Shown here piece by piece: positions 38,168 through 47,665 of a DNA stretch of 64,000 nucleotides (the first letter of the stretch is position 1; each line of letters starts with the position of its first letter). A program made the translations under genes and the position numbers. Source of the stretch: Lachnospiraceae bacterium (GTDB lineage: Bacteria; Bacillota; Clostridia; Lachnospirales; Lachnospiraceae); the NCBI GenBank assembly GCA_017521605.1, contig JAFXCD010000028.1, positions 1 to 64,000 on the forward strand, read 5' to 3'. Below the pieces are notes generated by a model that worked only from the letters and a program-made list of their open reading frames with translations, was not told the origin of the DNA and made no database searches.

Positions 38168-38347
38168 TTAGCCCCAAACCTCACTTATACTTTCATACAA
38201 TTCTTTTGACTCTTCTGTTTCCTCGGTTGCTTCCTCTTCGCTTTCCACGCTTGTCTGCTCAGAAATTTCCTTCTTCACATCCTCATGCTTCTTATTACAA
38301 CCTGTCAGCAGAAGGGCTAATGTCAAAATCACTAACCATTTTTTCAT
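38168..38347 (-). CDS. Small 59-residue lipoprotein
   Basis: A short frame with strong signals: SD GAGGAGAG before ATG 38347, a signal peptide MKKWLVILTLALLLTGC with lipobox LTGC (Cys17), then a highly acidic tail (NKKHEDVKKEISEQT, ESEEEATEETEES) ending ISEVWG. The Cys would be lipidated and the tail exposed on the outer face. It lies upstream of the CapA-like gene on the same strand with about 90 bp between them. Function unknown. Confidence 0.7.
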   Translation of the reverse strand: MKKWLVILTLALLLTGCNKKHEDVKKEISEQTSVESEEEATEETEESKELYESISEVWG

Positions 38348-38453
38348 ATTCTCTCCTCACTCTCATAAGCAAATAATAACTCGTTTTCATTATATATTGG
38401 GGGTAATCTATTGTCAACCTCTCTGTAGCTTTGTAACCACCTATATACAAACA

Positions 38454-38475
38454 GACCGTGGATTTCTCCACGGTC
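38454..38475 (-). terminator. Rho-independent terminator of the aldolase-type gene
   Basis: On the minus strand GACCGTGGA-GAAA-TCCACGGTC, perfect 9-bp stem with a GAAA tetraloop, followed by TGTTTGT. It lies 25 bp after the stop at 38500. Confidence 0.8.
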
Positions 38476-38499
38476 CCCATTTTGATTCTCAACTATAAT

Positions 38500-39480
38500 T
38501 TACAATGCATCATCCAATAGCTCCTGATAAAACATAGCATAATCGTTACGATGTTCCTTAATAAATTGAATCGCTGCTGATGGATGGGAATTTAAAATGC
38601 CGGTCAGCAGATATGCTATATCATATCCCCAAATTACACCCTCTGCTCTCAATTTGTCTATCTGCTTCTCCACAAAGCTCATAACCGCAATTTTATTGTA
38701 CTTGGGATTCTTTAAAAAGCTTAACAGAAGCTCCATGTAACAATTTCCTGCACCACGTCCCATACCACTTACGGTAGCATCCAAGTAACTGGCTCCTCTG
38801 GAAAGCGCCTCGATAGTATTGGCGAATGCCAGCTGCTGATTATTGTGAGCATGAATACCAATGATTTTATTGTACTTTTGAGCCACATCCATGTACTTCT
38901 TGGTCAGGCGCTCTATCTGCTCCGGATAAAATGCGCCAAAGCTGTCCACCAAGTAAATAACATCTACATTGCTCTGTGCCAATAGCTCCAAACCTGCGTC
39001 CAAATCCGCCTCATGTACCTTGGAAATAGCCATGATATTTACAGTTACTTCATAGCCCTTTTCTTTAGCATCCTCTATCATTTCAATAGCCGCAGGTATA
39101 GTATTGATATAAGTTGCCACACGAATCATATCAATAACACTCTCCTCTTTAGGCAGGATATCCTTATGGAAATCTGTACGTCCCACATCTGCCATGACAG
39201 CAATCTTCATGTCTGTTTTATTGTCACCTACGATATTGCGAATATCCTGCTCATCACAGAATTTCCACTTACCGAAATTCTCCGGATTAAAAATCTCCTT
39301 GGATGCCTTATAACCAAACTCCATATAATCTACACCGGCTTTGATATTTGTCAGATACAAATCTCTGACAAACTCATCCGAAAACCGGAAATTATTCACC
39401 AAACCACCATCTCTTAATGTACAATCTACTACTCTGACGTCGGGACGAACCGAAACCAAAGAACCATATCTCTCTCCCAT
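38500..39480 (-). CDS. HMGL-like/4-hydroxy-2-oxovalerate-aldolase-type enzyme
   Basis: 326 residues with a DRE-TIM metallolyase barrel. Metal ligand Asp lies in VVDCTLRDGG, and the two His in GIHAHNN. VYLVDSFGAFYPEQ-like and SGMGRGAGN blocks are conserved. Enzymes of this group cleave or form C-C bonds with divalent metals. The substrate here is unknown and there is no dmpF/bphJ-type acetaldehyde dehydrogenase partner. SD AGGAGG precedes ATG 39480. Single gene with its own terminator and an upstream palindrome at 39549-39569. Confidence 0.88.
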   Translation of the reverse strand: MGERYGSLVSVRPDVRVVDCTLRDGGLVNNFRFSDEFVRDLYLTNIKAGVDYMEFGYKASKEIFNPENFGKWKFCDEQDIRNIVGDNKTDMKIAVMADVGRTDFHKDILPKEESVIDMIRVATYINTIPAAIEMIEDAKEKGYEVTVNIMAISKVHEADLDAGLELLAQSNVDVIYLVDSFGAFYPEQIERLTKKYMDVAQKYNKIIGIHAHNNQQLAFANTIEALSRGASYLDATVSGMGRGAGNCYMELLLSFLKNPKYNKIAVMSFVEKQIDKLRAEGVIWGYDIAYLLTGILNSHPSAAIQFIKEHRNDYAMFYQELLDDAL

Positions 39481-39548
39481 ACTGCCTCCTAACCAAGTCT
39501 GCTATTACAATATCACAGCTTCGCATTTCTTCTATAATACTTTATCAA

Positions 39549-39569
39549 TTTAAAGTGCAACACTTTAAA
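39549..39569. promoter_or_regulatory. Palindrome upstream of the aldolase-type gene
   Basis: TTTAAAGTG-CAA-CACTTTAAA, perfect 9-bp arms, about 70 bp upstream of the start at 39480. It looks like an operator. The regulator is unknown. Confidence 0.4.
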
Positions 39570-39738
39570 CCGTTAAATTATTCTTAGAATACTCCTGTTC
39601 AGCAGATTTGTCAACCACTTTTTTCAACTATCTCCTTGTTTCTTTGCCTTACTTCCTGTCCACTTCCACTGAATCAGCACTACCGGGGAGGTAAAGAACA
39701 AACTTGATTACTCTTCCTGCTCTTTTCAGATAAAGCTC

Positions 39739-40263
39739 TTACTGTATTTCGTGCAGACAGATTTCACCTTCCTGTCTTGTTTTATACAAATCTATAATTC
39801 TCTGATTAGCAGATCCTCTGAATTTCAGACGAATATCCTTCTGCTTCTCCACAAAGGGACCGTCTACCAAAATGTCTATAAGCTCCAGCATCCTGTCCGT
39901 ACATTCACAATATGCCCTGCCCCCTTGGCATAGGTCCTTTTCATAAAGATACCCTGTATAGCACCAAACATTCTTATGGGGGAACCGTTTCCGCAGCTTC
40001 TCCAAAAAAGGTAATAACCCTCTCTGATTCTGTGGCTCAAAGGGTTCTCCTCCCAGAAAGGTCATTCCGGCAATATAGGCCGGCTCCAATGTCTCTAACA
40101 GGTATTGCTCCACCTGTTCGTCAAACACCTTACCATAATCAAAATCCCATGCAATTTCATTAAAGCACCCTTTGCAACGGTGGGTACAACCGGACACAAA
40201 AAGGGAAGTCCTTACGCCTTCCCCATTTGCTATATCACATGTTTTTATTTCTGCATAATTCAT
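39739..40263 (-). CDS. nrdG: Anaerobic ribonucleotide reductase activating protein
   Basis: Radical-SAM enzyme that installs the glycyl radical on NrdD. 174 residues with the Fe-S motif Cys26-x3-Cys30-x2-Cys33 in SGCTHRCKGCF, followed by TFLGGEPFEPQN. ATG 40263 directly follows the nrdD stop. Forms the nrdDG operon, a marker of strict or facultative anaerobes. Confidence 0.97.
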   Translation of the reverse strand: MNYAEIKTCDIANGEGVRTSLFVSGCTHRCKGCFNEIAWDFDYGKVFDEQVEQYLLETLEPAYIAGMTFLGGEPFEPQNQRGLLPFLEKLRKRFPHKNVWCYTGYLYEKDLCQGGRAYCECTDRMLELIDILVDGPFVEKQKDIRLKFRGSANQRIIDLYKTRQEGEICLHEIQ

Positions 40264-42420
40264 TTACAGATGTAACACCCTTTCCTTGATTTCCTGGGTT
40301 CTGCCCTGATTCCAGAACTGAGTACCGATATAACCACAGGTTCTGCGAGCTACATTCAGCATATTCTGGTCGCGATTGTGACAGTGCGGGCATTCCCAAA
40401 TCAGCTTGCCATCCTCTTCGATAATCTGGATTTCTCCATCATATCCACACACCTGACAATAATCACTCTTGGTATTGAGCTCTGCATACATAATATTATC
40501 ATAAATGAACTGAATCACGCTGATAACTGCCGGAATATTATCCTGCATATTAGGTACTTCTACATAGCTGATAGCTCCACCGGTAGAAAGTGATTGGAAT
40601 TCAGACTCAAATTTCAACTTGGTAAAAGCATCGATGGGTTCAGTGACATTTACATGGTAGCTATTAGTAATATAGCCTTTGTCTGTTACACCTTCGATAA
40701 TACCAAAGCGCTGCTGTAAACATTTTGCAAATTTGTAGGTAGTACTCTCAATAGGAGAACCGTAAATGCCAAAGCCAATGGTGGTCTCCTCTTTCCAGAT
40801 ATTGCAGACATCATTCATATGCTGCATAACCTCCAAAGCAAAAGGCTTTGCTGTGGGGTCTGTATGGGATTTACCGGTCATATACTTCACACATTCGCAA
40901 AGTCCTGCATATCCAAGTGAAATAGTAGAATAACCACCATACAATAATTTATCAATGGGTTCACCTTTTTTTAAACGTGCCAATGCTCCATACTGCCATA
41001 AAATAGGGGCTGCATCGGACAAGGTGCCCTTTAAACGATTATGACGGATCATTAATGCCTTAAAGCAAAGTGCCAGTCTTTCATCAAATATTTTCCAAAA
41101 TTTATCAAAATTTCCACCGGAAGAAAGTGCCACATCCACCAGATTGATGGTCACTACACCCTGATTAAATCTTCCATAAAACTGATAATTACCACTCTCA
41201 TCCTTCCAAGGCGTCAACGCACTACGGCAACCCATTACAGGGAAGCAGTTACCTTCTTTCAGTTCCTTCATCTTTTTCTCTGAAATATAGTCGGGAACCA
41301 TTCTCTTGGCGGTACATCTTGCTGCCAACTCGGTCAAGTAGAAATACTTGGTATCTTCGTAAATATTATCCTCTTCCAGTACGTAAATCAATTTAGGGAA
41401 TGCCGGAGTAATCCAGATACCTTCTTCATTCTTTACACCCTGAATACGTTGATGAAGCATTTCTTCAATAATCAATGCCAGATCAGCCTTTTCCTGCTCA
41501 TTCTTGGCTTCATTGAGATACATAAATACAGTCAAAAACGGTGCTTGTCCATTGGTTGTCATGAGGGTTATAACCTGATACTGAATGGTTTGTACACCCT
41601 TCTCGATTTCTTTTTTCAATCGCTTTTCTACAATTTGTGTCAGTATCTCTTCGGAAGGGGATTGTCCCATCGTTGCAGCATCATCCAGTACTTCCTTGCG
41701 AATCTTCTCTCTGGAAATCTGAATAAATGGAGCCAGATGTGACAAACTGATACTTTGACCACCGTACTGGTTACTTGCCACCTGGGCAATAATCTGTGTG
41801 GCTATATTACATGCTGTAGAAAAACTGTGTGGCTTATCGATATAAGTTTCACTGATAACAGTACCATTCTGAAGCATATCCTCCAGATTTACCAAATCAC
41901 AGTTATGCATATGCTGGGCAAAATAGTCAGAATCATGGAAATGGATAATACCTTCCTTATCTGCCTTTACCACATCTTCAGGGAGAAGAATACGTCTGGT
42001 CAAATCACGGCTCACTTCCCCTGCCATATAATCACGCTGTACACTGTTGATTATAGGATCCTTATTAGAATTTTCCTGCATAACTTCTTCATTATTACAT
42101 TCTATCAAAGAGAGAATACGGTCATCTGTGGTATTGCTTTTACGGACCAGAAAACGGGTATAACGATACTTCACATAACATCTTGCCACATTAAATGCTC
42201 CCTGAGCCATAATCTGATTCTCTACCATATCCTGCATTTCTTCTACGGAAATGGCACGATTCATCTTAGTACATTTAAAATTAATATACTCTGCAATCTC
42301 CTCTATCTGTGCAGGAGTCAGTTCTTGACGAATCGCAGCTTTATTCGCCTTCGTAATCGCACTAATGATCTTCTCCAGATCAAAATCTACTTCCGAACCG
42401 TTTCTCTTAATAACCTTCAT
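40264..42420 (-). CDS. nrdD: Anaerobic ribonucleoside-triphosphate reductase (class III)
   Basis: Reduces NTPs to dNTPs with a glycyl radical. 718 residues: an N-terminal ATP-cone (about 1-90, IKRNGSEVDFDLEKI), the catalytic barrel, a C-terminal Zn site (CQVCGYDGE and CPHCHN), and the glycyl loop RTCGYIG with Gly696 as the predicted radical site. nrdG follows with no gap. Paired NrdR-box-like palindromes lie upstream at 42459-42516. No class I or II reductase is in the window. Confidence 0.98.
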   Translation of the reverse strand: MKVIKRNGSEVDFDLEKIISAITKANKAAIRQELTPAQIEEIAEYINFKCTKMNRAISVEEMQDMVENQIMAQGAFNVARCYVKYRYTRFLVRKSNTTDDRILSLIECNNEEVMQENSNKDPIINSVQRDYMAGEVSRDLTRRILLPEDVVKADKEGIIHFHDSDYFAQHMHNCDLVNLEDMLQNGTVISETYIDKPHSFSTACNIATQIIAQVASNQYGGQSISLSHLAPFIQISREKIRKEVLDDAATMGQSPSEEILTQIVEKRLKKEIEKGVQTIQYQVITLMTTNGQAPFLTVFMYLNEAKNEQEKADLALIIEEMLHQRIQGVKNEEGIWITPAFPKLIYVLEEDNIYEDTKYFYLTELAARCTAKRMVPDYISEKKMKELKEGNCFPVMGCRSALTPWKDESGNYQFYGRFNQGVVTINLVDVALSSGGNFDKFWKIFDERLALCFKALMIRHNRLKGTLSDAAPILWQYGALARLKKGEPIDKLLYGGYSTISLGYAGLCECVKYMTGKSHTDPTAKPFALEVMQHMNDVCNIWKEETTIGFGIYGSPIESTTYKFAKCLQQRFGIIEGVTDKGYITNSYHVNVTEPIDAFTKLKFESEFQSLSTGGAISYVEVPNMQDNIPAVISVIQFIYDNIMYAELNTKSDYCQVCGYDGEIQIIEEDGKLIWECPHCHNRDQNMLNVARRTCGYIGTQFWNQGRTQEIKERVLHL

Positions 42421-42458
42421 ATTGTCTCTCCTTCTTTCAAAACTACACGATTATTTTA

Positions 42459-42516
42459 ACACTAAATCTTGTGTTTGTATAGTATGAATTTCAATTTTTC
42501 GTACAATATGTTGTAT
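42459..42516 (-). promoter_or_regulatory. Paired NrdR-box-like sites upstream of nrdD
   Basis: Two 16-bp near-palindromes, ACACTAAATCTTGTGT (42459-42474) and GTACAATATGTTGTAT (42501-42516), with centres 42 bp apart (four helical turns). This fits the tandem arrangement known for NrdR, the ATP/dATP-sensing repressor of ribonucleotide reductase genes. Confidence 0.65.
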
Positions 42517-42542
42517 TTCGTTTTTTGATTTTTCTAAACAAT

Positions 42543-43583
42543 TTATACTTTTAATACAGATTCACGATATACCATCTCACAGGGTATCTTAATAACGTCT
42601 GCTTTACCGCCCACTTCTTCATTTGACTCCAGCATACCTATCAAAATCTCTGAGGCTTTATGTCCGATTTTCTTCAGCGGCAGTTCGTTGGTGGTAAGTC
42701 TCGGACGCAAATAGTCGGATAAATCTTTATTATCATATCCAACAATAGAGATATCATTTCCCACCTCCATGCCCCTTTCATATACAAAATCATATACACC
42801 TGCTGCCATGGAGTCATTCATACAAAAAATTGCTGTAATATTCTTTTCAAACAGGTATGGCACTTCACGATAACCCGATTCACGATTCCACTCGCCATAT
42901 CGTACAAGCTCCTCGTCAAAGGCAATATCCGCTTCTGCTAAAGCTCTTTTAAATCCGGCAAGTCGGGCCTTTGTATGGAGGTTGTCATCTGCACCGGCAA
43001 TCACACCGACTCTTTTATGTCCCATGGAAAGCAGATATGTTCCCATATCGTATCCTCCCTTTTCATCATCAATCACCACTGCCGGGAATTTAGCGTCCTT
43101 GGACAATCCATACGCAAATACAGTAGGAATCTTAAACTGTTCCGGGAAATAATCTATATACCGACAATGTCCTGCAATATAAATCAGACCATCCACACGT
43201 ATGGATTGCAACTCCTGTATTGCCGGCTTCAAAACTTCCCTTACCTTTTCATCATCATCATACCAGGTTGCTTTCCACTTATCATACAAACGCATATTCA
43301 TCAAAATGGTACGATATCCCATATCATCACAGTAAGCCATTGCTGCTTCTACAATAGGAGCCGTACTAAATTCATCCAGGTCTTCTACAATAATGCTAAT
43401 CATCCGATTACTTTGTTTACGCATACTCTGAGCAAAGTAATTGGGCTGATATCCTGTTTGCGCCACTACCTCAAGAACCCTTTTTTTAGTTTCTTCACCC
43501 ACATTGGGTTTACCATTCAATATATTGGAAACAGTACTTGCTGATACATTACACATTTGTGCGATTTCTTTAACCGTTATCAT
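42543..43583 (-). CDS. LacI-family transcriptional regulator
   Basis: 346 residues. The N-terminal helix-turn-helix (TVKEIAQMCNVSASTVSNILNGKPNVGEETKKRV) is followed by a periplasmic-binding-protein-like sugar sensor (about 60-340). It lies downstream of, and in the same direction as, the sugar ABC operon, separated from it by a terminator. The LacI-type sites at 47433-47474 and 47862-47888, with central CG and GTAAA/TTTAC arms, are good candidate operators for it. ATG 43583 follows GAGGAGTGGAG. Confidence 0.93.
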   Translation of the reverse strand: MITVKEIAQMCNVSASTVSNILNGKPNVGEETKKRVLEVVAQTGYQPNYFAQSMRKQSNRMISIIVEDLDEFSTAPIVEAAMAYCDDMGYRTILMNMRLYDKWKATWYDDDEKVREVLKPAIQELQSIRVDGLIYIAGHCRYIDYFPEQFKIPTVFAYGLSKDAKFPAVVIDDEKGGYDMGTYLLSMGHKRVGVIAGADDNLHTKARLAGFKRALAEADIAFDEELVRYGEWNRESGYREVPYLFEKNITAIFCMNDSMAAGVYDFVYERGMEVGNDISIVGYDNKDLSDYLRPRLTTNELPLKKIGHKASEILIGMLESNEEVGGKADVIKIPCEMVYRESVLKV

Positions 43584-43698
43584 GTATCTCCACTCCTCTT
43601 CTTAAGCATAAATATAATGCATATCATATCATAATCCGTTACAAAAGTATAGACATACCTTCCATAAAACCATAATCGTATTATTTTATACCAAAGAA

Positions 43699-43731
43699 AT
43701 TGCCCGGAGAACTCATTTTTCTCCGGGCAAT
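43699..43731 (-). terminator. Rho-independent terminator of the sugar ABC operon
   Basis: On the minus strand ATTGCCCGGAGAA pairs with TTCTCCGGGCAAT across a 7-nt loop, followed by TTCTTT. It begins about 12 bp after the binding-protein stop. Confidence 0.9.
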
Positions 43732-43742
43732 ACTACTTTACA

Positions 43743-45461
43743 TTATTTTGCTGCCTGCTTAGCCTTTAATTCAATGGTATGCTTTTCGGTATCAAACTTC
43801 ACCAAATCACCATAACCAAATCCCTCTAACTGAGTAGTCATTTCATCCCAAAGCTTATCGAATTCTGCATCATCTGCTGCAAAAATCATTCTCCAAGAGT
43901 AATCACACAAAGTGGTGTTACACTGGTTACGTACAACCGCGATATCGGCACTGTCTGTCGGAAGAGATACGCTTACGTTAGGACTTACCAACAGCTTGTT
44001 GTTTGCCTTCATCCAATCTACAGGTTCTGCTGCACCAAACTTCGCTGCCCAATCCTTCTTCATCTGGGTCATAGTTGCTTCTTTGTAAGAACTCCAGTAC
44101 TGGCTTGCATAAGTTTCACCGGTGTTAGGGTTGGTACTGTAAGAAGAAACAATCCACTGGTTAATAGCGTTGTTACCATCTGAGTATCCACCACCGCCAT
44201 ACTCTGCAGGAACAGGAAGGTTATCCATAAGTGCGTTATCGTTCTTGATGGTAAATTTTCCGTCTTCACCAACAGTGTAGTTGAAATCTTTGATACCTGC
44301 ATGCTGATATACACAGCCTTCAGGAGAAGCGTACCAATCTAAAAATTCCATAATCTTAGCATACTTCGCATCGTCAACCTGAGAACCTACTGCAAATACA
44401 CGTCCACTACCATAGTAACTGTCTGAATCTGCATAATACTGCTGATCCTCTACAGGGATAAAGATAAATGCAGAACCATCTGCCAATCTGTCCTGGGTAT
44501 TCCAGAAACCTACCTGCCAGCTATACCACATTAAGTAAACCTGACCTGCTGACATCTTAGCGCATGCTGCATTCCAGTCCTGAGTACCGGAATCAGGGTC
44601 AACCAGTCCACGCTGATAAGCATCATTTAAGAACTTCAAAATCTTGTAGTAAGAAGCTGACTTATCAGTAATGGTGGTGAAGGTCTCATCGGGCTTTAAG
44701 ATAACAGAGCCCTTAATCTTTTCACCATACCAGGTTGTTAACTGAACAACGTTTGCGATACCAAGCATACCGTCACCGCCGTCCCAATCCTTCCAAAGAG
44801 AGAAAGGATATGCTGCATCACCTGCATCATTAGTAGGATGCTTATCCTTCATATCTTCCAATACATCCAAAAGTCCATCCAAATTCTTGATGTCAGGACA
44901 TCCTAATTCTGAATATAAATCCCAACGAAGCAGAGGGCTGGAATAAATAACATCCTGTGAGTAAGAGGTAGGAGAAGTATTGGTCATTTCTGTAGGAATA
45001 CCATAAGTTTTTCCTGCTTCATTCCCCCTCAAACCATTATTAAATACTGCAATCTGATCCTTATAGGTCATTAAATTTGAGCAATTAGCAATTTCAGTGG
45101 TAATATCCTTTACCAAGCCAGCTTCTACACAGTCTGCGAAATCACCTGCTTCCAAAAGTAAAAGATCACCTAAGTTACCAGTACTTGCTCTGGTCTGGAA
45201 TACAGCCTCACCTGCAACCTGAGGTGCAATAATATTTAATTCCAAGCCAAACTTGTCTTTTACTACCTGTCCAAACCATCCGGTCTGTGTACCCTGATAG
45301 TTTGCTGCCACATCGTATACTTCGATGATCATGGTATCAGCACCACCTGCTGCGCCCTGTCCATCACTGCCGGTTGACTCTGCTTTCTTTCCACAACCTG
45401 CGAGAGTGGAAACTGCCATAGCACCGATTAACAATGAAGCGATTAATTTTTTCATTCTCAT
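43743..45461 (-). CDS. Sugar ABC transporter substrate-binding lipoprotein
   Basis: 572 residues, signal peptide with lipobox STLAGC (Cys near 23). The large size, the GADTMIIEVYDVAANYQGTQTGWFG-type start, and partner permeases place it in the LplA/YtcQ group of oligosaccharide-binding proteins typical of clostridia and bacilli. It captures sugar outside the membrane and delivers it to the two permeases encoded upstream. No ATPase is in the operon, so a shared MsmX-type ATPase elsewhere is expected. ATG 45461 follows GGGAGG. The substrate is not evident; xylan-derived sugars would fit the GH10-GH120 enzyme, but that link is inference. Confidence 0.93.
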   Translation of the reverse strand: MRMKKLIASLLIGAMAVSTLAGCGKKAESTGSDGQGAAGGADTMIIEVYDVAANYQGTQTGWFGQVVKDKFGLELNIIAPQVAGEAVFQTRASTGNLGDLLLLEAGDFADCVEAGLVKDITTEIANCSNLMTYKDQIAVFNNGLRGNEAGKTYGIPTEMTNTSPTSYSQDVIYSSPLLRWDLYSELGCPDIKNLDGLLDVLEDMKDKHPTNDAGDAAYPFSLWKDWDGGDGMLGIANVVQLTTWYGEKIKGSVILKPDETFTTITDKSASYYKILKFLNDAYQRGLVDPDSGTQDWNAACAKMSAGQVYLMWYSWQVGFWNTQDRLADGSAFIFIPVEDQQYYADSDSYYGSGRVFAVGSQVDDAKYAKIMEFLDWYASPEGCVYQHAGIKDFNYTVGEDGKFTIKNDNALMDNLPVPAEYGGGGYSDGNNAINQWIVSSYSTNPNTGETYASQYWSSYKEATMTQMKKDWAAKFGAAEPVDWMKANNKLLVSPNVSVSLPTDSADIAVVRNQCNTTLCDYSWRMIFAADDAEFDKLWDEMTTQLEGFGYGDLVKFDTEKHTIELKAKQAAK

Positions 45462-45523
45462 CTTTTTTTCCTCCCTATCATGAAAATGTTTACTCTATAA
45501 TATGTACTCCCTCTGAGCACTTA

Positions 45524-46444
45524 TTATCCCTTCACCGCACCAATCATAATACCCTTAGTAAAATATTTCTGGAAGAATGGATACACCAGCATAATGGGGG
45601 TTACAACGATAATAGTAACCGTCATACGAATGGACGTTGCAGTCTGTGCATGTGCCAGACTGGCCGCCATACTTGCCGAAGAAGAAGTACTGTTTACCAG
45701 TCCTGCCAGAGAACTTGCCTGGTTGATATAGTTATATAACAAGTATTGTAATGTATAAAGTTTCTTATCTGTTATCAAAAGCAAGGTATCCTGGAAAGCA
45801 TTCCATTGGTTTACAGCCGAGAAAATTGCTACCGTTGCTACAATGGGTTTAATAACCGGAACGATAATCTTAAAGAAAATTGTCAGCGTTCCCGCACCAT
45901 CAATAACTGCCGCTTCCTGTAATTCCTTAGGCAAAGCTTCCACAAAGGTTTTACAAAGAATAATGTTAAAAGGTACTACTGCCATGGGCAGAATATATAC
46001 CCAGAAATTATTTCTAAGTCCCAGCTTATCCATGGTTAAAAACCAGGGAATAATACCGGCATTGAAATACATGGTAATTGCCACAAAACGATACCAGAAC
46101 TTTCTTCCCCACATAGTCTCTCTAGTAAACATATATCCTAAAAATGCTGCAATCATTACTGCCACCACTGTACCAATCACGGTTCTGGCTATGGATATCT
46201 TCAACGCATCAAACAATTCCGGAATCTGAAGTACCTGTTCGTAATTTGTCCAATGCAGTTCCTTGGGCCAAAAGAGTACCTTTCCTCTTTTACTTAGGTC
46301 ATTAGAACTGATGGTATTGATAAATATGTAATAAAACGGATAAGCACATACAAAAGCAAACATGGTATATACGGCATATATAATCAAACTAATGATTTTG
46401 TCCGTAGTGCTCATCTTAATCTTGTTCTTTTTCTTCGCATTCAT
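45524..46444 (-). CDS. Carbohydrate ABC transporter permease (LplC/YtcP-like)
   Basis: 306 residues with six membrane helices and the EAA-type cytoplasmic loop LPKELQEAAVIDGAGTLTIFFKIIVPVIKPI that contacts the ATPase. The stretch LVNSTSSSASMAASLAHAQTATSIRMT and the end YFTKGIMIGAVKG are typical of the group. Starts 16 bp after the upstream permease (SD GGGAGGAG). Confidence 0.95.
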   Translation of the reverse strand: MNAKKKNKIKMSTTDKIISLIIYAVYTMFAFVCAYPFYYIFINTISSNDLSKRGKVLFWPKELHWTNYEQVLQIPELFDALKISIARTVIGTVVAVMIAAFLGYMFTRETMWGRKFWYRFVAITMYFNAGIIPWFLTMDKLGLRNNFWVYILPMAVVPFNIILCKTFVEALPKELQEAAVIDGAGTLTIFFKIIVPVIKPIVATVAIFSAVNQWNAFQDTLLLITDKKLYTLQYLLYNYINQASSLAGLVNSTSSSASMAASLAHAQTATSIRMTVTIIVVTPIMLVYPFFQKYFTKGIMIGAVKG

Positions 46445-46460
46445 CCTGACTCCTCCCTGC

Positions 46461-47396
46461 TTAAATAAATCCTTCGCCTCTGGTCAGCTTGGAAATCAAA
46501 TTAGTTACAAACAACAGAGCAATACTTACAATACTCTTTAAAATGCTGATTGCAACAGATAAGGAATAACCGCCACCTTTCATTGCCAAATTGTATACAT
46601 ACAAGTCTAATACCTGAATGTAATTTGTATTGAAGGCGTTTTCAAATACAAAGTACTGTTCCATACCATTGGTCAGGAAATTCGCCAGATTCAACATTAC
46701 TAACACAAAATAGGTAGGTAAAATACTAGGAATAGTAATATGTCTGATAACCTGCATACGAGAAGCACCATCCACCTTAGCTGCTTCAATTAACTCTTCA
46801 TCAATACTGGTAATTGCTGCTATGTACATAATAGCGGACCAGCCTGCATTCTTCCAGGTAAGCCATAACCACATCTCAAACCACACATGATCACTGGATT
46901 GTAAGAATAACTGAGGTGACTCAATCAGACCCATGTTCATCAATATGGTATTCACAGGTCCTGTACTATTGAAAATACAGAAAGCAATAGCATATACCAG
47001 AACCCAGCTGATAAAGTTCGGCAATGTGGTTACTGTCTGCACAAACTTTCGGAAAGGTTTACACTTTATTTCATTTAAGAAAATTGCAAAAAACATGGGG
47101 AACCATGAGAAAAGTAAACTCAGAGCACTCATGGCAAAGGTGTTTCGTAAAACCTCTAAAAGTTTAGCCAAACGTACCTCATTACCTACCATGTACTTAA
47201 ACCATTTTAATCCCACGAAATTATCCATGGAAAGTGGAAATGGTGGTTTGTAATCAAAGAACGCATAAATCCAACCATATAGCGGATAGTATGCAAAAAC
47301 TGCTACCATTGCAATAAATGGTAAAACATAGAGAAATTCTCTATAGGAATTCATCTTTCTTTTCTTTTTTGCACTTACTACTTTTGTCTTATCCAT
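46461..47396 (-). CDS. Carbohydrate ABC transporter permease (LplB/YteP-like), first gene of operon
   Basis: 311 residues from ATG 47396, preceded by GGAGGG (longer in-frame starts at 47414 or 47432 exist but have weaker signals). Six membrane helices with EAA loop DEELIEAAKVDGASRMQVIRHITIPSILPT. Forms the heteromeric channel with the downstream permease. Its promoter (47479-47507) and three operator-like sites (47433-47474) lie immediately upstream. Confidence 0.93.
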   Translation of the reverse strand: MDKTKVVSAKKKRKMNSYREFLYVLPFIAMVAVFAYYPLYGWIYAFFDYKPPFPLSMDNFVGLKWFKYMVGNEVRLAKLLEVLRNTFAMSALSLLFSWFPMFFAIFLNEIKCKPFRKFVQTVTTLPNFISWVLVYAIAFCIFNSTGPVNTILMNMGLIESPQLFLQSSDHVWFEMWLWLTWKNAGWSAIMYIAAITSIDEELIEAAKVDGASRMQVIRHITIPSILPTYFVLVMLNLANFLTNGMEQYFVFENAFNTNYIQVLDLYVYNLAMKGGGYSLSVAISILKSIVSIALLFVTNLISKLTRGEGFI

Positions 47397-47432
47397 TGTC
47401 AAACGTCCCTCCATAAACTCAATAAGTCTCAA

Positions 47433-47474
47433 ATAAAACGTTTTGGTAAAACGTTCCAGTAAATCGTTTTACTA
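47433..47474 (-). promoter_or_regulatory. Three tandem LacI-type operator-like sites
   Basis: ATAAAACGTTTTGG (47433-47446), GGTAAAACGTTCCA (47445-47458) and AGTAAATCGTTTTACT (47459-47474) share the palindromic core (T)AAAWCGWTTT with a central CG. They begin at the expected transcription start and run downstream, so a bound repressor would block initiation or elongation. Confidence 0.65.
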
Positions 47475-47478
47475 TTTA

Positions 47479-47507
47479 TTTATAACTTAATCTTACTTAA
47501 TAGTCAA
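47479..47507 (-). promoter_or_regulatory. Promoter of the sugar ABC operon
   Basis: Minus-strand TTGACT (47502-47507), 17-bp spacer, TATAAA (47479-47484). Confidence 0.7.
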
Positions 47508-47625
47508 TTGTTTTTTGTTTATTTTTTATATTTTGGTACTTTTATAAGTATTTTTTATGTGGGTTTTGTACAATTTTACATATTGACTTATGTTGGAATA
47601 ATTATTAATTCAGAATTCTTTAGAC

Positions 47626-47659
47626 AAAAAATATCCGGAATACAAAAAGTTATCCGGAT
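47626..47659 (-). terminator. Terminator-like hairpin of the short LacI-type-controlled transcript
   Basis: On the minus strand ATCCGGA pairs with TCCGGAT across a 13-nt loop, followed by ATTTTTTG. It begins a few bases after the TAA at 47666. Confidence 0.55.
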
Positions 47660-47665
47660 GTCAGA

